Source: Cristatella mucedo (taxonomy: Eukaryota > Bryozoa > Phylactolaemata > Cristatellidae). Taken from it: a DNA stretch of 64,000 bases. How positions within the stretch are numbered: position 1 is the stretch's first letter; each line of letters starts with the position of its first letter. Position numbers and translations under genes: made by a program. The DNA is taken from the NCBI GenBank assembly GCA_009760855.2, contig WPIO01000001.1, positions 10,042,001 through 10,106,000 of the forward strand, given 5' to 3'. A model generated the notes under the pieces. It ran no database searches and had not been told where the DNA came from. It saw nothing but the letters and a program-made list of their open reading frames with translations. Of the stretch, positions 47,081 through 57,822 are shown piece by piece.

Positions 47081-47946
47081 CTAATTTGAAATTTCTATTG
47101 TAGCTATTATATCTCTTGTTGTGTCAAGTCTATTTCCATTTTGATCTGTTAAAGTAATTTTAAAATTGCTCAATGATTCTATATCACCCTTGGTTGCTAA
47201 ATACATTATGTTTGGAATATGTAAATTAATTTTTTCATCAGGAGCAATGTCTCTAGTATCAATGGTATATAAAGATGATGATTGCTCTAAAAATCCTTTT
47301 CTCTTTTCCACATAATTAAGTTCAGGATTAACTATATCACAATCAACACTTATCCATTCAACTTCGTTATCAATAAAAAATTTCACTTTATTCCATGCAA
47401 TGTATGTCCCAGCAAAATAGTGTGCTTTTTCATTTTTTTTATCTTCTTCTCTTCCATCACCATAATCATAATCGGGGGGGGGGCGTATGTTCCTTGTTCT
47501 TTTGTTTTAAAACCTAATAAATCTCCAATATTAATAATAACACCAGATATATCACTTCCTAGTAAAACAACGTATTCACCTACTACTCTCATAACTATGT
47601 TATCACCTTCTCCAACACTAAAAGCGATTCCAGTACTATTCCTTTTACTAGAATCGTAATATGATAAAGCACCCTCCAACGCATTATTAAATGCTGTAAC
47701 CATTCTAACACTATCATAATAACCTGGTGAAACTGAAACTGAAAATTTATTAGCTGTGGTACGATTAGTTTTAAACCAAAGCATATCGCTTTCGAGAGTA
47801 ACAATTTTAGCAATGCTTTTATATGAGTAAGTAAATTCAACTCTTCTTAATCCAACTTTTTTATATCCATATTTAGAACCAAGCATTATTGGAGGATAGT
47901 TAGTTTTATAATCTGTGTTAGAAGCTCCTGTTAGTCCAATCTTCAT
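47081..47946 (-). pseudogene. capsid-associated (penton/minor capsid-like) protein, copy 1
   Basis: The N-terminal frame (47,383-47,946) starts MKIGLTGASNTDYKTNYPPI and has 'KKVGLRRVEFTYSYKSI', a mid-section 'SPGYYDSVRMVTAFNNAL' and 'IGDLLGFKT'. A G-run at 47,476-47,485 marks a frameshift. The C-terminal frame (47,081-47,386) has 'VDCDIVNPELNYVEKRKGF' and 'FKITLTDQNGNRLD'. The G-Y-Y/N-x-x-L...LGF pattern recurs in Polinton structural proteins; a penton-type single jelly roll is the likeliest role. It is paralogous along its whole length to copy 2 and more distantly to copy 3. The ATG follows 'aatatagaaa'. Confidence 0.68.
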
Positions 47947-48879
47947 TTTCTATATTTGTTTTACTTTTTTTAATAACTATTTTAGAAACAACATCCGTAA
48001 TTGTATTAATCCTATTCCCATTTTGATCTGTTAAAGTAATTTTATGTCCACTTAATAAATCTATACCACCTTTTGTTGGTAAGTACATTACATTTGGAAT
48101 ATGTAAATCAACTTTTTGTCCCGGAAAAATATCATCAGTGTCAATAATATATAAAGATGAAGATTGTACTGAAAACCCTTTTCTTTTTTCTATATAATTA
48201 AGTTCAGGATCAACCAAATCAGAGTCAACACTTATCCATTTTACACCACTATTATCAGGTAACAACATTTTATTCCACGCTTTATAAGTTCCAGAAAAAT
48301 ACATAGCTTTTTCTATTACTTCGTAAGGAGTTCCACCAACCATGTCTTTGTCAAATGTTCCTTGTTCATTTGCGTTAAAGCCTAATGTATCTCCAATACT
48401 ATAAAAATCGATTTTTTAGTAGTAAAAGAATTAGTCCCAAGAAAAACAACGCTATCACCCGCTACTTGCATAATTACTTTATCATCTGTATCAACACTAA
48501 ATCTTATTCCATTTCCACTTCTTCCATTGTATAGAGCTGATATTGAAGAACCAGCTTCTTTATTCTTAAGTCCTAAAGCTATGTTTAAAGCAAGAACAGT
48601 TTTCTTACTGTCATAAGTTCCTGAAGTTTTAGGAGTACCATCTTTTTCCTTTCCGAAACCAATTTCAATGTTTTGAGCATCACCGGTATCACCAATGGAA
48701 AAATTAAACCAAAGTCTGTCATTTACACTTCTAATAACATTCGATATTACTCTATTTATATAACTAAACTCTACTCTTCTTAATCCAACTTCATTGTATC
48801 CTGATTTTTCTCCTAGCTTAATTAGAGGAGTTAATATTTTATAGTCTGAAGATGACGTTCCAGTTAATCTTATAGTCAT
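47918..48879 (-). pseudogene. capsid-associated protein, copy 2
   Basis: The N-terminal frame (48,382-48,879) starts MTIRLTGTSSSDYKILTPLI with 'NEVGLRRVEFSYINRVI'. A frameshift near 48,380-48,410 precedes 'VDSDLVDPELNYIEKRKGF' and 'HKITLTDQNGNRINT'. It matches copy 1 closely at both ends and overlaps its start by about 29 bp, so the pair arose by tandem duplication. The C-terminal half is less damaged than the N-terminal half. Confidence 0.68.
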
Positions 48880-48888
48880 TTCCTTATA

Positions 48889-50932
48889 TTATATTTCTAT
48901 AATTTCTACAACAACTGCAATTTGCTCACCACCAAAATCTAACAACTTTAAGTTTTGATCAGTAATTTAATAGTTATATCACTAATAATTTCAGTAATAA
49001 TAATAATAATAATTCACTTGATAAAGCGCCCTCAGAGAACTTAATGTCTCTCTGGGCGCTTTACATTTGCTGTAAAGTGAAATGCAATTGAATGGTAAAA
49101 TCATGCTTGAAAAACAAACGAAATGAATAATATTGTTAGGGGTGACATGTACAGGGTCAGCATGCAAATGTGGTTAGTGGCAGCATGCACAGTGTCAGCA
49201 CGCATAAGCACATCAAGGACGAATCACAGGGACCCACTAAATTCTGTCCTAAATAGGTGTGTTTTTAGGTTCCTTTTAAATGTGGTCAGGTCAGGGGAGG
49301 TTCTGACCCAGGTCAGGAGGCAGTTCCAGGCTTTGGGAGCATATGAACTAAATGCATGGTCTCCAAAGGATTTAAGGTTTGTATGAGGTATTTGTAGACT
49401 GTTGGATTCCGAAAAGCGGGTGGCACGATGCATGGCCTGATGGGGTAGTATATCTGAAAGATAGGCTGGAGCCATAGAATGAAGGGACCTAAAAGTGAGC
49501 GACAAAGCCTTGAAGTCAATCCGTTGCTTGACTGGTAGCCAGTGCAGGTCGGCGAGAAGTGGTGTGACATGGCAACTGCGACGCTCACGACAGACAAGCC
49601 TAGCTGCAGAGTTTTGCACCGGCTGCAATCGCCTGATCACACATGCTGGTAGGCCAGTAAGCAGTGAGTTGCAGAAGTCGAGACGGGATGTCACGAATGC
49701 ATGGACTAACTTGGACGTGGTATCTTTATCTAAACAAGCCCGAATTTTAGCAATGTTATGAAGCTGAAAATAGGCGGATTTGACTGTGGAGCTGATATGG
49801 TCGTCTAACGAGAGGTCGCTTTGGAATATGACACCTAGATTTCGAGCTGATTCAACTGGAGATATGCTGGCAGAGCCAATTTTGAGAGTCAGCCTTTCCA
49901 ATCTCTGGATCACACTGGGTTTGCCCATAACTAGTAAGTTAGTTTTATCATCGTTTAGTTTTAGAAAATTTGCTGCCATCCATGTGCCGATGTCATTAAT
50001 GCATGCAGCTAGTGAGTTTAGAGAATTTGAGGTGCTTGAAGGCTGGGAGGGATCAAAGCAAAGGTACAACTGAGTGTCATCCGCATAGAAGTGAAAGCCC
50101 AAATAGTGCTTGGCAATCACATCAGCAAGAGGCAGAGTATAAACCGTGAAAAGAACCGGACCTAGCACTCAGCCCTGTAGAAACATTATGGTATTCAGGA
50201 GTATTTGGTTCGTATACCATTTTATCCCATGGATAAAAGTCGAAACCAAAACTTCTTAAAGCTTGAGTTTCATTTTCATTTATAAAACTTGTTCCTGGTG
50301 CAACTAGATTACAATTAACAAGAACAAGCTTTACATCTGCAATAATTACCTGCTCTTCTGAATAAAACTTTTTGTTTGGAGTACAAAAAATAGGTGTAAT
50401 ATTTAGATACGATTCTACAAATTTTGAATCAGTTGTATAAGCAGGTTTAGTAAATCCAAGCACTTTAGAAATAGAGGATTTACTTGCAATAAAACTCCAT
50501 CTGGTGGGCATAGTAATCCATGAGTTTGCAGTACCAGTATCAACGCCAACTACAAGCTTATCAGTTGTAGATCCTGTTTGAGTAATATAATTATTAATCC
50601 TATCAACAATACCTGTATTTAAGTCATCACTATCAACGGTATAAATTCCTGGTTCTATCGTTACAGTTTGTTCAGAACCACCGGCATTTCTATAAACAAA
50701 AGTATTATTAGAAGTAGTAGTATTTTTTATGGAATTAATTCCAACAAACTTCTTAAAGCAAACTTTTAAGTTTTTGTTTCTCAATAAAATAGGAGTATTA
50801 ATATGTAAGTTAAGTGGAATTAGAATTTCCAATAATATTGAATACATACCCTTCTTTACTTGCTTGATTACTTTTTCTAATAACTTCAACTTTTTTAAGT
50901 ATGTCTTTCACAACACCTAAAAGATCACTCAT
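48889..50932 (-). pseudogene. capsid-associated protein, copy 3, interrupted by a LINE
   Basis: The ATG at 50,932 follows 'aatatatagaaa'. The N-terminal frame starts 'MSDLLGVVKDILKK', shifts near 50,885, and continues with 'IEPGIYTVDSDDLNTGIVD' and 'SISKVLGFTKPAYTT', the same G-Y...LGF plan as copies 1 and 2. The gene is cut at about 50,177 by a 1.2-kb LINE. Its last part reappears at 48,889-49,000, where a frame with 'TDQNLKLLDFGGEQIAVV' matches the C-termini of copies 1 and 2. It is the most diverged of the three. Confidence 0.72.
49003..50176 (-). mobile_element. CR1/L2-type LINE insertion with RT domain
   Basis: A 5'-truncated copy starting within RT at 'VLGPVLFTVYTLPLADVIAK' (ORF 49,224-50,168, 314 codons). 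It includes the catalytic 'FYADDTQLY' box, 'QNSAARLVCRERR', 'HVTPLLADLHWLPVKQRIDF' and 'SSYAPKAWNCL', then the 3' UTR, hairpin tail and (ATT)n at about 49,003. The RT frame is intact over its remaining length, so this is the youngest and best copy in the window. It lies inside capsid-associated gene copy 3. Confidence 0.93.
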
Positions 50933-50935
50933 TTT

Positions 50936-51269
50936 CTATATATTAAATAATAAATTATTTATTTTTGCAACGTAAGATTTTGGTACTTTTCTAGATCTAG
51001 CTAAATAATCTACAGCGGCACTTATTGAATTCACCACCCCTTTATTTCCAGCAGCAAGCTCTCTCAACCATAAATCAATCTTATTAAATACTTCCTTATC
51101 ACTTTTAACAAACATTGGAACAACTTTTAATCCTTCTCCTAGTTTTAAATATTCTAGTTCTAATATATATTTAAAAATACTTTCTTCTTTTCTAGTCTTT
51201 TTATCTTTTTTGTTCAAATCCGTAGCAATTTGAAGAATTCTATCATTAATATTACTCTCTGTAATTCAT
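50936..51269 (-). pseudogene. hypothetical 90-110-aa protein
   Basis: The open frame (50,936-51,217) encodes a Lys-rich start, then 'YLKLGEGLKVVPMFVKSDKE' and 'ISAAVDYLARSRKVPKSYVA'. The likely ATG at 51,269 after 'actatataaa' is out of frame, so the gene has an early frameshift. No family recognised. Confidence 0.45.
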
Positions 51270-51329
51270 TTTATATAGTCTTTCATAGTAGTTTTCATTC
51301 CCCCATATATTGTTTTTTAGTAAGTTTAA

Positions 51330-52268
51330 TTAATTTTTCTCTAATAACAAGTGGGTTTTTGAAAATGTAACTACAGGAAAAGTATCTTCTATCACAGTTG
51401 TAAATTGAGGTTCACCAGATTTTGTAGCAGGTTCTGTAGCAGGTTCTGTAGCAGGTTCTGTAGCAGGTTCTGTAGCAGGTTCTGTAGCAGGTTCTGTAGC
51501 AGGTTCTGTAGCACTTACAATTGCTAAAGCGGTTTTTCTTTTTCTTCCTCACTTCTTCGGTGTGGTAGTAGCAGTTGTAAATTGTGGTGTGCTAGGATCT
51601 GTAACACTACCAGCAGGTTCTATAGCACTTGTAGAAGGTTCTGCGACACTTACAGTTGGTAAAGCGATTTTACTTTTTCTTCCTCTCTTCTTTGGAGTGC
51701 TAGTAGCAGTTGGTTCTTCGAGTTCTTTTATACTTCCTTTCTTCCTCTTTGGAGTTCCAGTGGATGGATTAATGTTAAGACTTTCTGCCACTGTCTTTTG
51801 AACACTATCGAGAATTTCGTTTATTTCTTGATTAGCCGCATTAGTCTTTGCTTGATTTACTCTAGTAATTGCTTTTTTATGTTTTCCAGATGTAGTATCA
51901 GCAATTGCTTTTTTCAAAACTAAAGAAACATCTTGAGGTGCTTTAGGTTTAGCTGCTATTGCCTTTTCAATTAGTTTATTACTCTCCATTTGAATTGCAA
52001 GTTTAGGTGTCATTACTTTAAGTTTATTAAAATCAACATCACCTAAATCATTTTTTGAATGTTCTAAAGCACGTTCATTTAGTTTATGTTAAATTTGATC
52101 TCTAGCAGAAATTTCGGCTTCAATTCTTGCCATCTCTTCACCATTGTTAAGTATGGTTGCAGTATTTAACTTATCTAAATTACTAAGTAAGTTTTCTAAA
52201 TTAAGTGCTTCTTGAACACTTCCTTAATATTGTCTGTTTTTCTTTTGATACAACTTTCCGTTTATCAT
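51330..52268 (-). pseudogene. AT-hook protein with ATEP tandem repeats
   Basis: From the ATG at 52,268 one frame runs about 310 codons with three internal stops (near 52,224, 52,089 and 51,551). After a helical N-terminal part come AT-hook-like motifs: 'TPKKRGRKSKIALP' and, past the last stop, 'GRKRKTALAI'. The C-terminus has seven perfect 12-bp repeats at 51,427-51,510 encoding ATEP. Such basic, Pro/Thr-rich proteins may bind DNA in the virion or host chromatin. No homologue family recognised. Confidence 0.6.
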
Positions 52269-52278
52269 TTCCTTCCTA

Positions 52279-52949
52279 TTAATTATTGAAAATAGTTATT
52301 AGTTGTTTTCCTTCTTCATCAACGGACCAAAATCGTCCTTCATCTTCAGTTTTAGTTAGGTCTATAACACAATAACCAAATCCTTTCCTTGTACTAGAAT
52401 TGACCCAATCTTTAAATTGCTTTATATCTATATCACCAACATATGAATCTCGGATATTCTCAATATCGTTATTGTTTTGTTTGAATATTATAATAAAGTT
52501 TATATTATTCCTAATCTCTCGTCTAGGTATTTTTGTAAATCCTTGAGCAAGGTAGAATACGTTCATTCTTTTATGCCTTCCTCTAGTAAAGCAATCTAAT
52601 ATCTTTGTTTGATCTTGAGACATAATATCATCTAACGCAATAACATTTCTACAATTCTTATATGAATCAACATCTGGCATTTCATCTATTCCATTAATCC
52701 AAACGTAAGAATGATTATCTTTTGTCATTCTTATAAATCCACGATATAGTGGTTGATCTAAACTTGTTGCAATAATAGTACAAGCATCATACTTTAATCT
52801 TCCTAAAAACATCCAATTTAATATTAACTGAGATTTACCACTTCCACTTGGTCCTAAAACTAACGCTCTAATAGGAACTTCAGGCAATGGTTCTTGGTGT
52901 CCAGTAACAATATCCTGTACAAAATCAAAAGGCTTAACATTTAAGACAT
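52279..52949 (-). pseudogene. FtsK/HerA-type (A32-like) DNA-packaging ATPase
   Basis: Walker A 'VLGPSGSGKSQLI' lies near the N-terminus of the open frame (start 52,887) and Walker B 'NVIALDDIM' near the middle. The 'FYLAQGFTKIPRREIRNN' stretch matches the sensor/arginine region of Polinton and nucleocytoplasmic DNA virus packaging ATPases. The promoter-like 'tatataga' precedes an ATG at 52,949 that is out of frame with the rest by one base, so only an N-terminal frameshift disables it. In related elements this enzyme drives genome packaging into capsids. It is divergent to the protease gene, 28 bp apart. Confidence 0.9.
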
Positions 52950-52977
52950 TCTATATAAAAATTTTGTATATTTGTAA

Positions 52978-53684
52978 ATGGAGATTTATTGTATGAAGTG
53001 TAAAAAGCCAACTGATACAATCCATGAAGAGTATGTTGAAGTAGATAGTACAAAAGGATTAAGAGGAATGATAAAAGGAATTTGTACAATTTGGAGCAAA
53101 AAGAAATCAAAATTTGTTAGACTAAGAAGTACTCCGGCTGCTGTTCCAGTTGCTATAGGTGAAGGATCTCTATCTCAAGTAAGAAGAATTGGAAGAAGTG
53201 TTGGTAAAGGATCTTTATCTCAAGGAAGAAGGATTGGAAGAGGAGCAAGTGAACAACAAATAATAAGTGAAATAAAAAACACGATAGACAAACTAAAAAA
53301 AAAGTAAAATCATCAGCTTTAACTGATATAGAAATAAATAATTATATAAAAGAATTAGATATAAAAAACTTTAGAGGTGTCTTTGCAAGAGATGAACTGA
53401 CAAAGTCGTTAGAGAATGAATGTCTTATTTGTAATACTGGAAAGTCAGACCTTGCGATATATCACTGGGTTGCACTTAAGAAAAAAGGGTCAAAGTGTTC
53501 TTACTTTGATTCTTTTGGAGCGCCGCCAATGCCATAGGTAATAAGTTACTTCGGTGATATACCGTCTTTTCAAACGTTTCAACTTCAAAAGTTCAATCAA
53601 AAAGATTGTGGAAGAAGGTGTTTAATATTCTTAAAACTAATGGAATTAACTGATTTTGGAACAACGATGGAATTATTGATTTAA
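52978..53684 (+). pseudogene. adenain-like cysteine protease with N-terminal zinc motif
   Basis: The first frame (109 codons) starts MEIYCMKCKKPT (CxxC) and has a basic region with two 'GSLSQ-x-RRIGR' repeats. A run of A near 53,297-53,305 shifts the frame. The second part holds the protease: 'NFRGVFARDEL', catalytic His in 'YHWVAL' (53,463-53,465), Asp in 'YFDSFG' (53,502-53,519), and Cys in 'DCGRRCLIFL' (about 53,619-53,621 or the first Cys at 53,607). A TAG sits at 53,535. Adenain-type proteases mature virion proteins in adenoviruses and Polintons. The fused N-terminal module is odd. Confidence 0.85.
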
Positions 53685-53713
53685 TCTAAACAATTTATTT
53701 ACCCTTTATAGAA

Positions 53714-54201
53714 ATGGAAATCCAAAATAAGAAATTCCTAGTTCTTGAAAACGCTGTCGTTAATATTCCAAAAGGAAAACCAGCTCGAGTTCACATTGAA
53801 GAGAAGATTTCTAAAAATTCTAAACAATACTACAATATGTGGTTATACATTACTGAAGATATAATGCCCTTTATTATAGACATTGTAGAAAGGTCAAGCA
53901 AGAAACTTGATTTCAAAGGATATGACTTGAGTAAAAGATCTACAATTCGAGTTCGAATTGATTTTGGTATTAAGCCGAGTACATTCTTTGATCAAAAAAT
54001 AAACAATTGAAGTTGATTTCTATTGCTGATTTAGTTCATAAATTTGGAAGTGACTTTTCTATTACTGGAGTTCTCGATTTTAGTTATGTTACTAAAGACT
54101 CTTACAACTCTGAAGAAAGACTTAACATTAGATTGAAGCTTGATCAAGTTAAAGTTTATGATACTTTTAAACGAGGAGAGTTCAATCCTGCTGATTACTA
54201 G
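53714..54201 (+). pseudogene. hypothetical protein, last gene before the right TIR
   Basis: The ATG follows 'accctttatagaa'. The first frame (53,714-54,010) encodes 'NAVVNIPKGKPARVHIEEK' and 'RSTIRVRIDFGIKPSTFF'. A second frame (54,007-54,201, no ATG) continues 'LISIADLVHKFGSDFSITGV'. A one-base frameshift near 54,005 probably splits one ~160-codon gene. Beta-rich composition would suit a small nucleic-acid-binding fold, but I recognise no family. Confidence 0.5.
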
Positions 54202-54319
54202 ATTATTAATAATATAAAACAAAAATTAGTTAGATTAGTTAATATTGTAAAACAAAAATAAAAATTAGTTAGGTTAGTTAATTTTTTGTATATCTGTTAC
54301 AATTTACAAACTAACGCTG
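54202..54319. repeat. AT-rich subterminal region with short direct repeats
   Basis: Two imperfect copies of an 'aaaacaaaaat...ttagttag(a/g)ttagttaat' unit lie at 54,216-54,245 and 54,251-54,286, just inside the right TIR. They could be regulatory or replication-related, but no function can be assigned from sequence. Confidence 0.5.
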
Positions 54320-54445
54320 AGGATTGAGTTAGTGATGATAGAATTTTTCCTTTTGCGATATCGGGAAATTTGTTGACAACCGAAGGTGGAACCGAGGTTG
54401 GAGAAAAATTTGACGACGTCGTAAAAGGGAAAATTCCTATCATCA
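54320..54445 (-). repeat. right terminal inverted repeat
   Basis: 126 bp, reverse complement of 29,510-29,635 with four substitutions and no indel. It ends ...CCTATCATCA against 'cagagacagagag'. It contains the same internal palindrome as the left copy. Confidence 0.96.
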
Positions 54446-55019
<574 letters not shown>

Positions 55020-55116
55020 ACACAGCATGGCAAAGCCATCGCACCCGCTTGTCCGAATGGGAAGGGGGCTGGGCGGGCGCCCAGGCTCACGTGATCCGTC
55101 GCGTACCCAAACAATC
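55020..55116 (+). promoter_or_regulatory. CpG-rich PIP4P promoter/5' UTR with a CLEAR-like TCACGTGA site
   Basis: GC-rich, CpG-containing sequence upstream of the ATG with a GC-box-like 'gggcgggcgcc' at about 55,072 and a perfect palindrome TCACGTGA at 55,087-55,094, 22 bp before the ATG. The palindrome is the core of the CLEAR element bound by TFEB/MITF factors in lysosomal gene promoters. The fit to a lysosomal membrane protein gene is suggestive, though an 8-bp site alone is weak. Confidence 0.55.
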
Positions 55117-57774
55117 ATGGCCGGTTTAGAGGTGGACGAGAGGGCGCCTCTGCTGAAGAGCGAAGACGAAGAGTCCCAGAGCACGCGGGCGGGTAGACCG
55201 CCTCCGCTTTACGACGGTAGGCTTAGTACTGCGGTGCTGTTCGAAATCTAGGCTGGTGTATCCGCGTATAGACTGTCCGGCCGCTTTCTGCCCTCCCTGG
55301 CCATCGAGCTGCTCTTGGAGTTGGAGTTGATCCAGCTTACATAGCCACTTTCCAGGTTATGATGCTCACCCTCGGCGTAGCCCGCGTGCTGATTACATAT
55401 CGGTCTGTTGAGAATGTCATAAAGCATCACGTTCAAGTTTACCAATTCACTAAGAAGTCGCCCGTGTTTCCCGTGCTTGGCCTCTTGGCGCTTACCAGTT
55501 TTCTAAGTAGAGTTTTAGTTTTGATTGAATTGGTTGTATGCATTGCCGATTTCGAAACGCTGAAAATTTTAACGTCAAAATTTCCGGATATGTTAGTGGT
55601 CAAGGACCGTTTAGCATAGAATGTGGCGAGAAGTGTTGCATAACTATCAACGATATCATCGACAGCTGCTTTCGTTGGGAAGCCCGTACGAGCCACTTGG
55701 GATCTTCAGAACTATCGCTAGTGAGACCAACGCGCCCCATTGCCCATTGCCTGTAACATCCCGATAATATCGGTACAATCGCAGCATTTTTGTGTGTATT
55801 CCAGCTTCTAGAAGCCCTCGGTGGAGTTCCCCACGAAACCCTTGGTGGTAGGCTAATCGTCACCTTGGGCTGGCACCTATCTTGTTGTACTGTTGTAGGG
55901 ACAGATAACATTAGTGGTTCGCCCGCCGGGCACGCGAATGACCCTCTACCTCCGCCTTACACGCCAATGCCTTCGGTACAGATCAATTGTAAAGTCTGTC
56001 TCAAGCCAATTAACATCGAGGACAGGCAACATCTGCACGTCGTGAAGTGTTCTTTCTGCAATGAAGCTACGGTAAGTGTAACTTGTAGCAATGTTTTACA
56101 TATCTTTACTCTTTATGAGCATTATCTCAGTATCTATTCCGATTGAATGTAGATTTTATAGCTACAGACAACTGAAAGACTTTTTTTGAAAGACAGTTCA
56201 CTTTACCTTTGTCCTATTGCTGTTGTAGCCCATCAAAGCACCGCCGTCTGGGAAGAAATATGTGAGATGCCCATGCAACTGCCTTCTTGTTTGCAATGCG
56301 ACATCCATGAAAATCGCCTGCCCAAGGGCTAATTGGTACGATTCTCTCTCTACTTGATGATATGACTGGGAAATGTTGTCTCATTTTAACTAAGCAGTGC
56401 ACCCTGCTATTATCGCAGATCTCAAAGCATCTGTGCCTTTCTGTTCGCATACGGTAGCTAACAGACTTCATCTCATGCAGCACAGAGAAAGAGGAAGTGA
56501 GTAGCGTGAAGTAGCAGCTCGGGTCTGGTCGGGAGTGATGTTCCACATTCGGCAGCAGGTGAGAAGATGTCATTGCATGAGAATTGTGGGAGGTGAGTTA
56601 AGTCTTGGACCTTCAGAGCAAAAGCTTCTGTTGCCCTGAGTCTTTAAGACTGAGAATAGAGCAACTAATTTCTGGACCAAAGATGACCTGAGGGCACGAG
56701 GAGACTGAACCTAGCTCAGAAGTTCAGCCGGGTATGAAGGAGTCAAAACTTGGCAGGCCGTATAGGTCAGAGTAAGAATATCCGTTATCGATCGAGAGAG
56801 ATTTCAGCTCCTTCAGCGAAGGAGATACGAGGCTGAACTTTGAAATTTATTGACTAGCTTTGCAGCCACATTTATCACCACCTGCAGAGACTTAAATGGC
56901 TTTTTTGGTAGCCCAGCCATAATGGAGTTGCATTTGTCTAGCCTAGACATAACCAGGGAGCTAATTACATTTTTAGCAAGCCATCGTAGTAGGCAGTCCC
57001 TAATCTTGGACAGGAATCAGTCGTGATGACTAGTGGTCTTGTGATGAGAAGCGGTATCTTAATGAAACTTCGTTGATATGAGACGAATTCTTCTTGAGCT
57101 GCATATCATGGTGAGATTCAGGATGGACACAAAATATTGACCAGAGTGCATGCTTTTGATTTAGAAAATTTGAATTATTTTTAAATCAACTGTTCTATCT
57201 GCAATAGCTTCATCGCACGGTTTCTGGATGGTAGAAATACAGCATTATCTGGAAGGGCAACTTAAAGTGGTCCTCTTTATGCCAATGCAAGAATCGAGTT
57301 TTTAGATGCCACGTGGAATGTACCTAGTTTTATAAGCTATGTTGCCTGCCTGCCACTATTCTTGTTAGGAGGGGAATAGAAAGCCTTAGATATTGGACTG
57401 CTGGTTCTCTCATTTGCCCAACTTATCCGTACAATAGAAACCTGCTCAGTTTCATCGTACAGCAATCTTTTTTGGAAAGGCTGCCCTCATGGTGAGGACT
57501 GCTTAGAATGAAGGCAGCAGAGCAGGAAGAATTTGTAACAGATCTGATCCTCTAAAGACTGCTTTAGTCACTTGACAGACTGATTATCATCCCACTACCT
57601 GCAAAGGTAAGCTTATTTAACAGCCTCATTTGATATAGATCACCACAATAACCATGTGGCTATTGCCACAGCTTGCAGTGATCAATAAAGGACCGACCGC
57701 TGCAGGAGTGGAATCCACGACCCGGATCGTGAAGAGGGAGCACCTGCATATGCACCTCTCTCTTTTTCTCTCTT

Positions 57775-57822
<48 letters not shown>

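Larger units (their letters stand above)
29510..54445. mobile_element. Polinton/Maverick (adintovirus-like) element, complete but inactivated
   Basis: A 24,936-bp, visibly AT-rich element bounded by 126-bp inverted repeats. It encodes protein-primed PolB, an RVE-type integrase, an adenain-like protease, an A32-like/FtsK-HerA packaging ATPase, a double-jelly-roll major capsid protein and capsid-associated proteins. That combination is diagnostic of Polintons/Mavericks and related adintoviruses. Genes sit in strand blocks: plus 29.7-36.1 kb, minus 36.1-38.7, mixed 38.7-43.2, minus 43.1-52.9, plus 53.0-54.2. Flanking CAGAG occurs at both ends, but in a CAGAGA-rich microsatellite that is weak evidence of target duplication. 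Frameshifts, stops, lost starts and three LINE insertions show it cannot encode a functional set. Confidence 0.95.

Noticed and set aside
49224-50168. 314-codon RT ORF as a Polinton gene
   Set aside because: It matches LINE copies outside the element, has a LINE 3' UTR and tail, and splits a capsid-associated gene, so it is a later host insertion.
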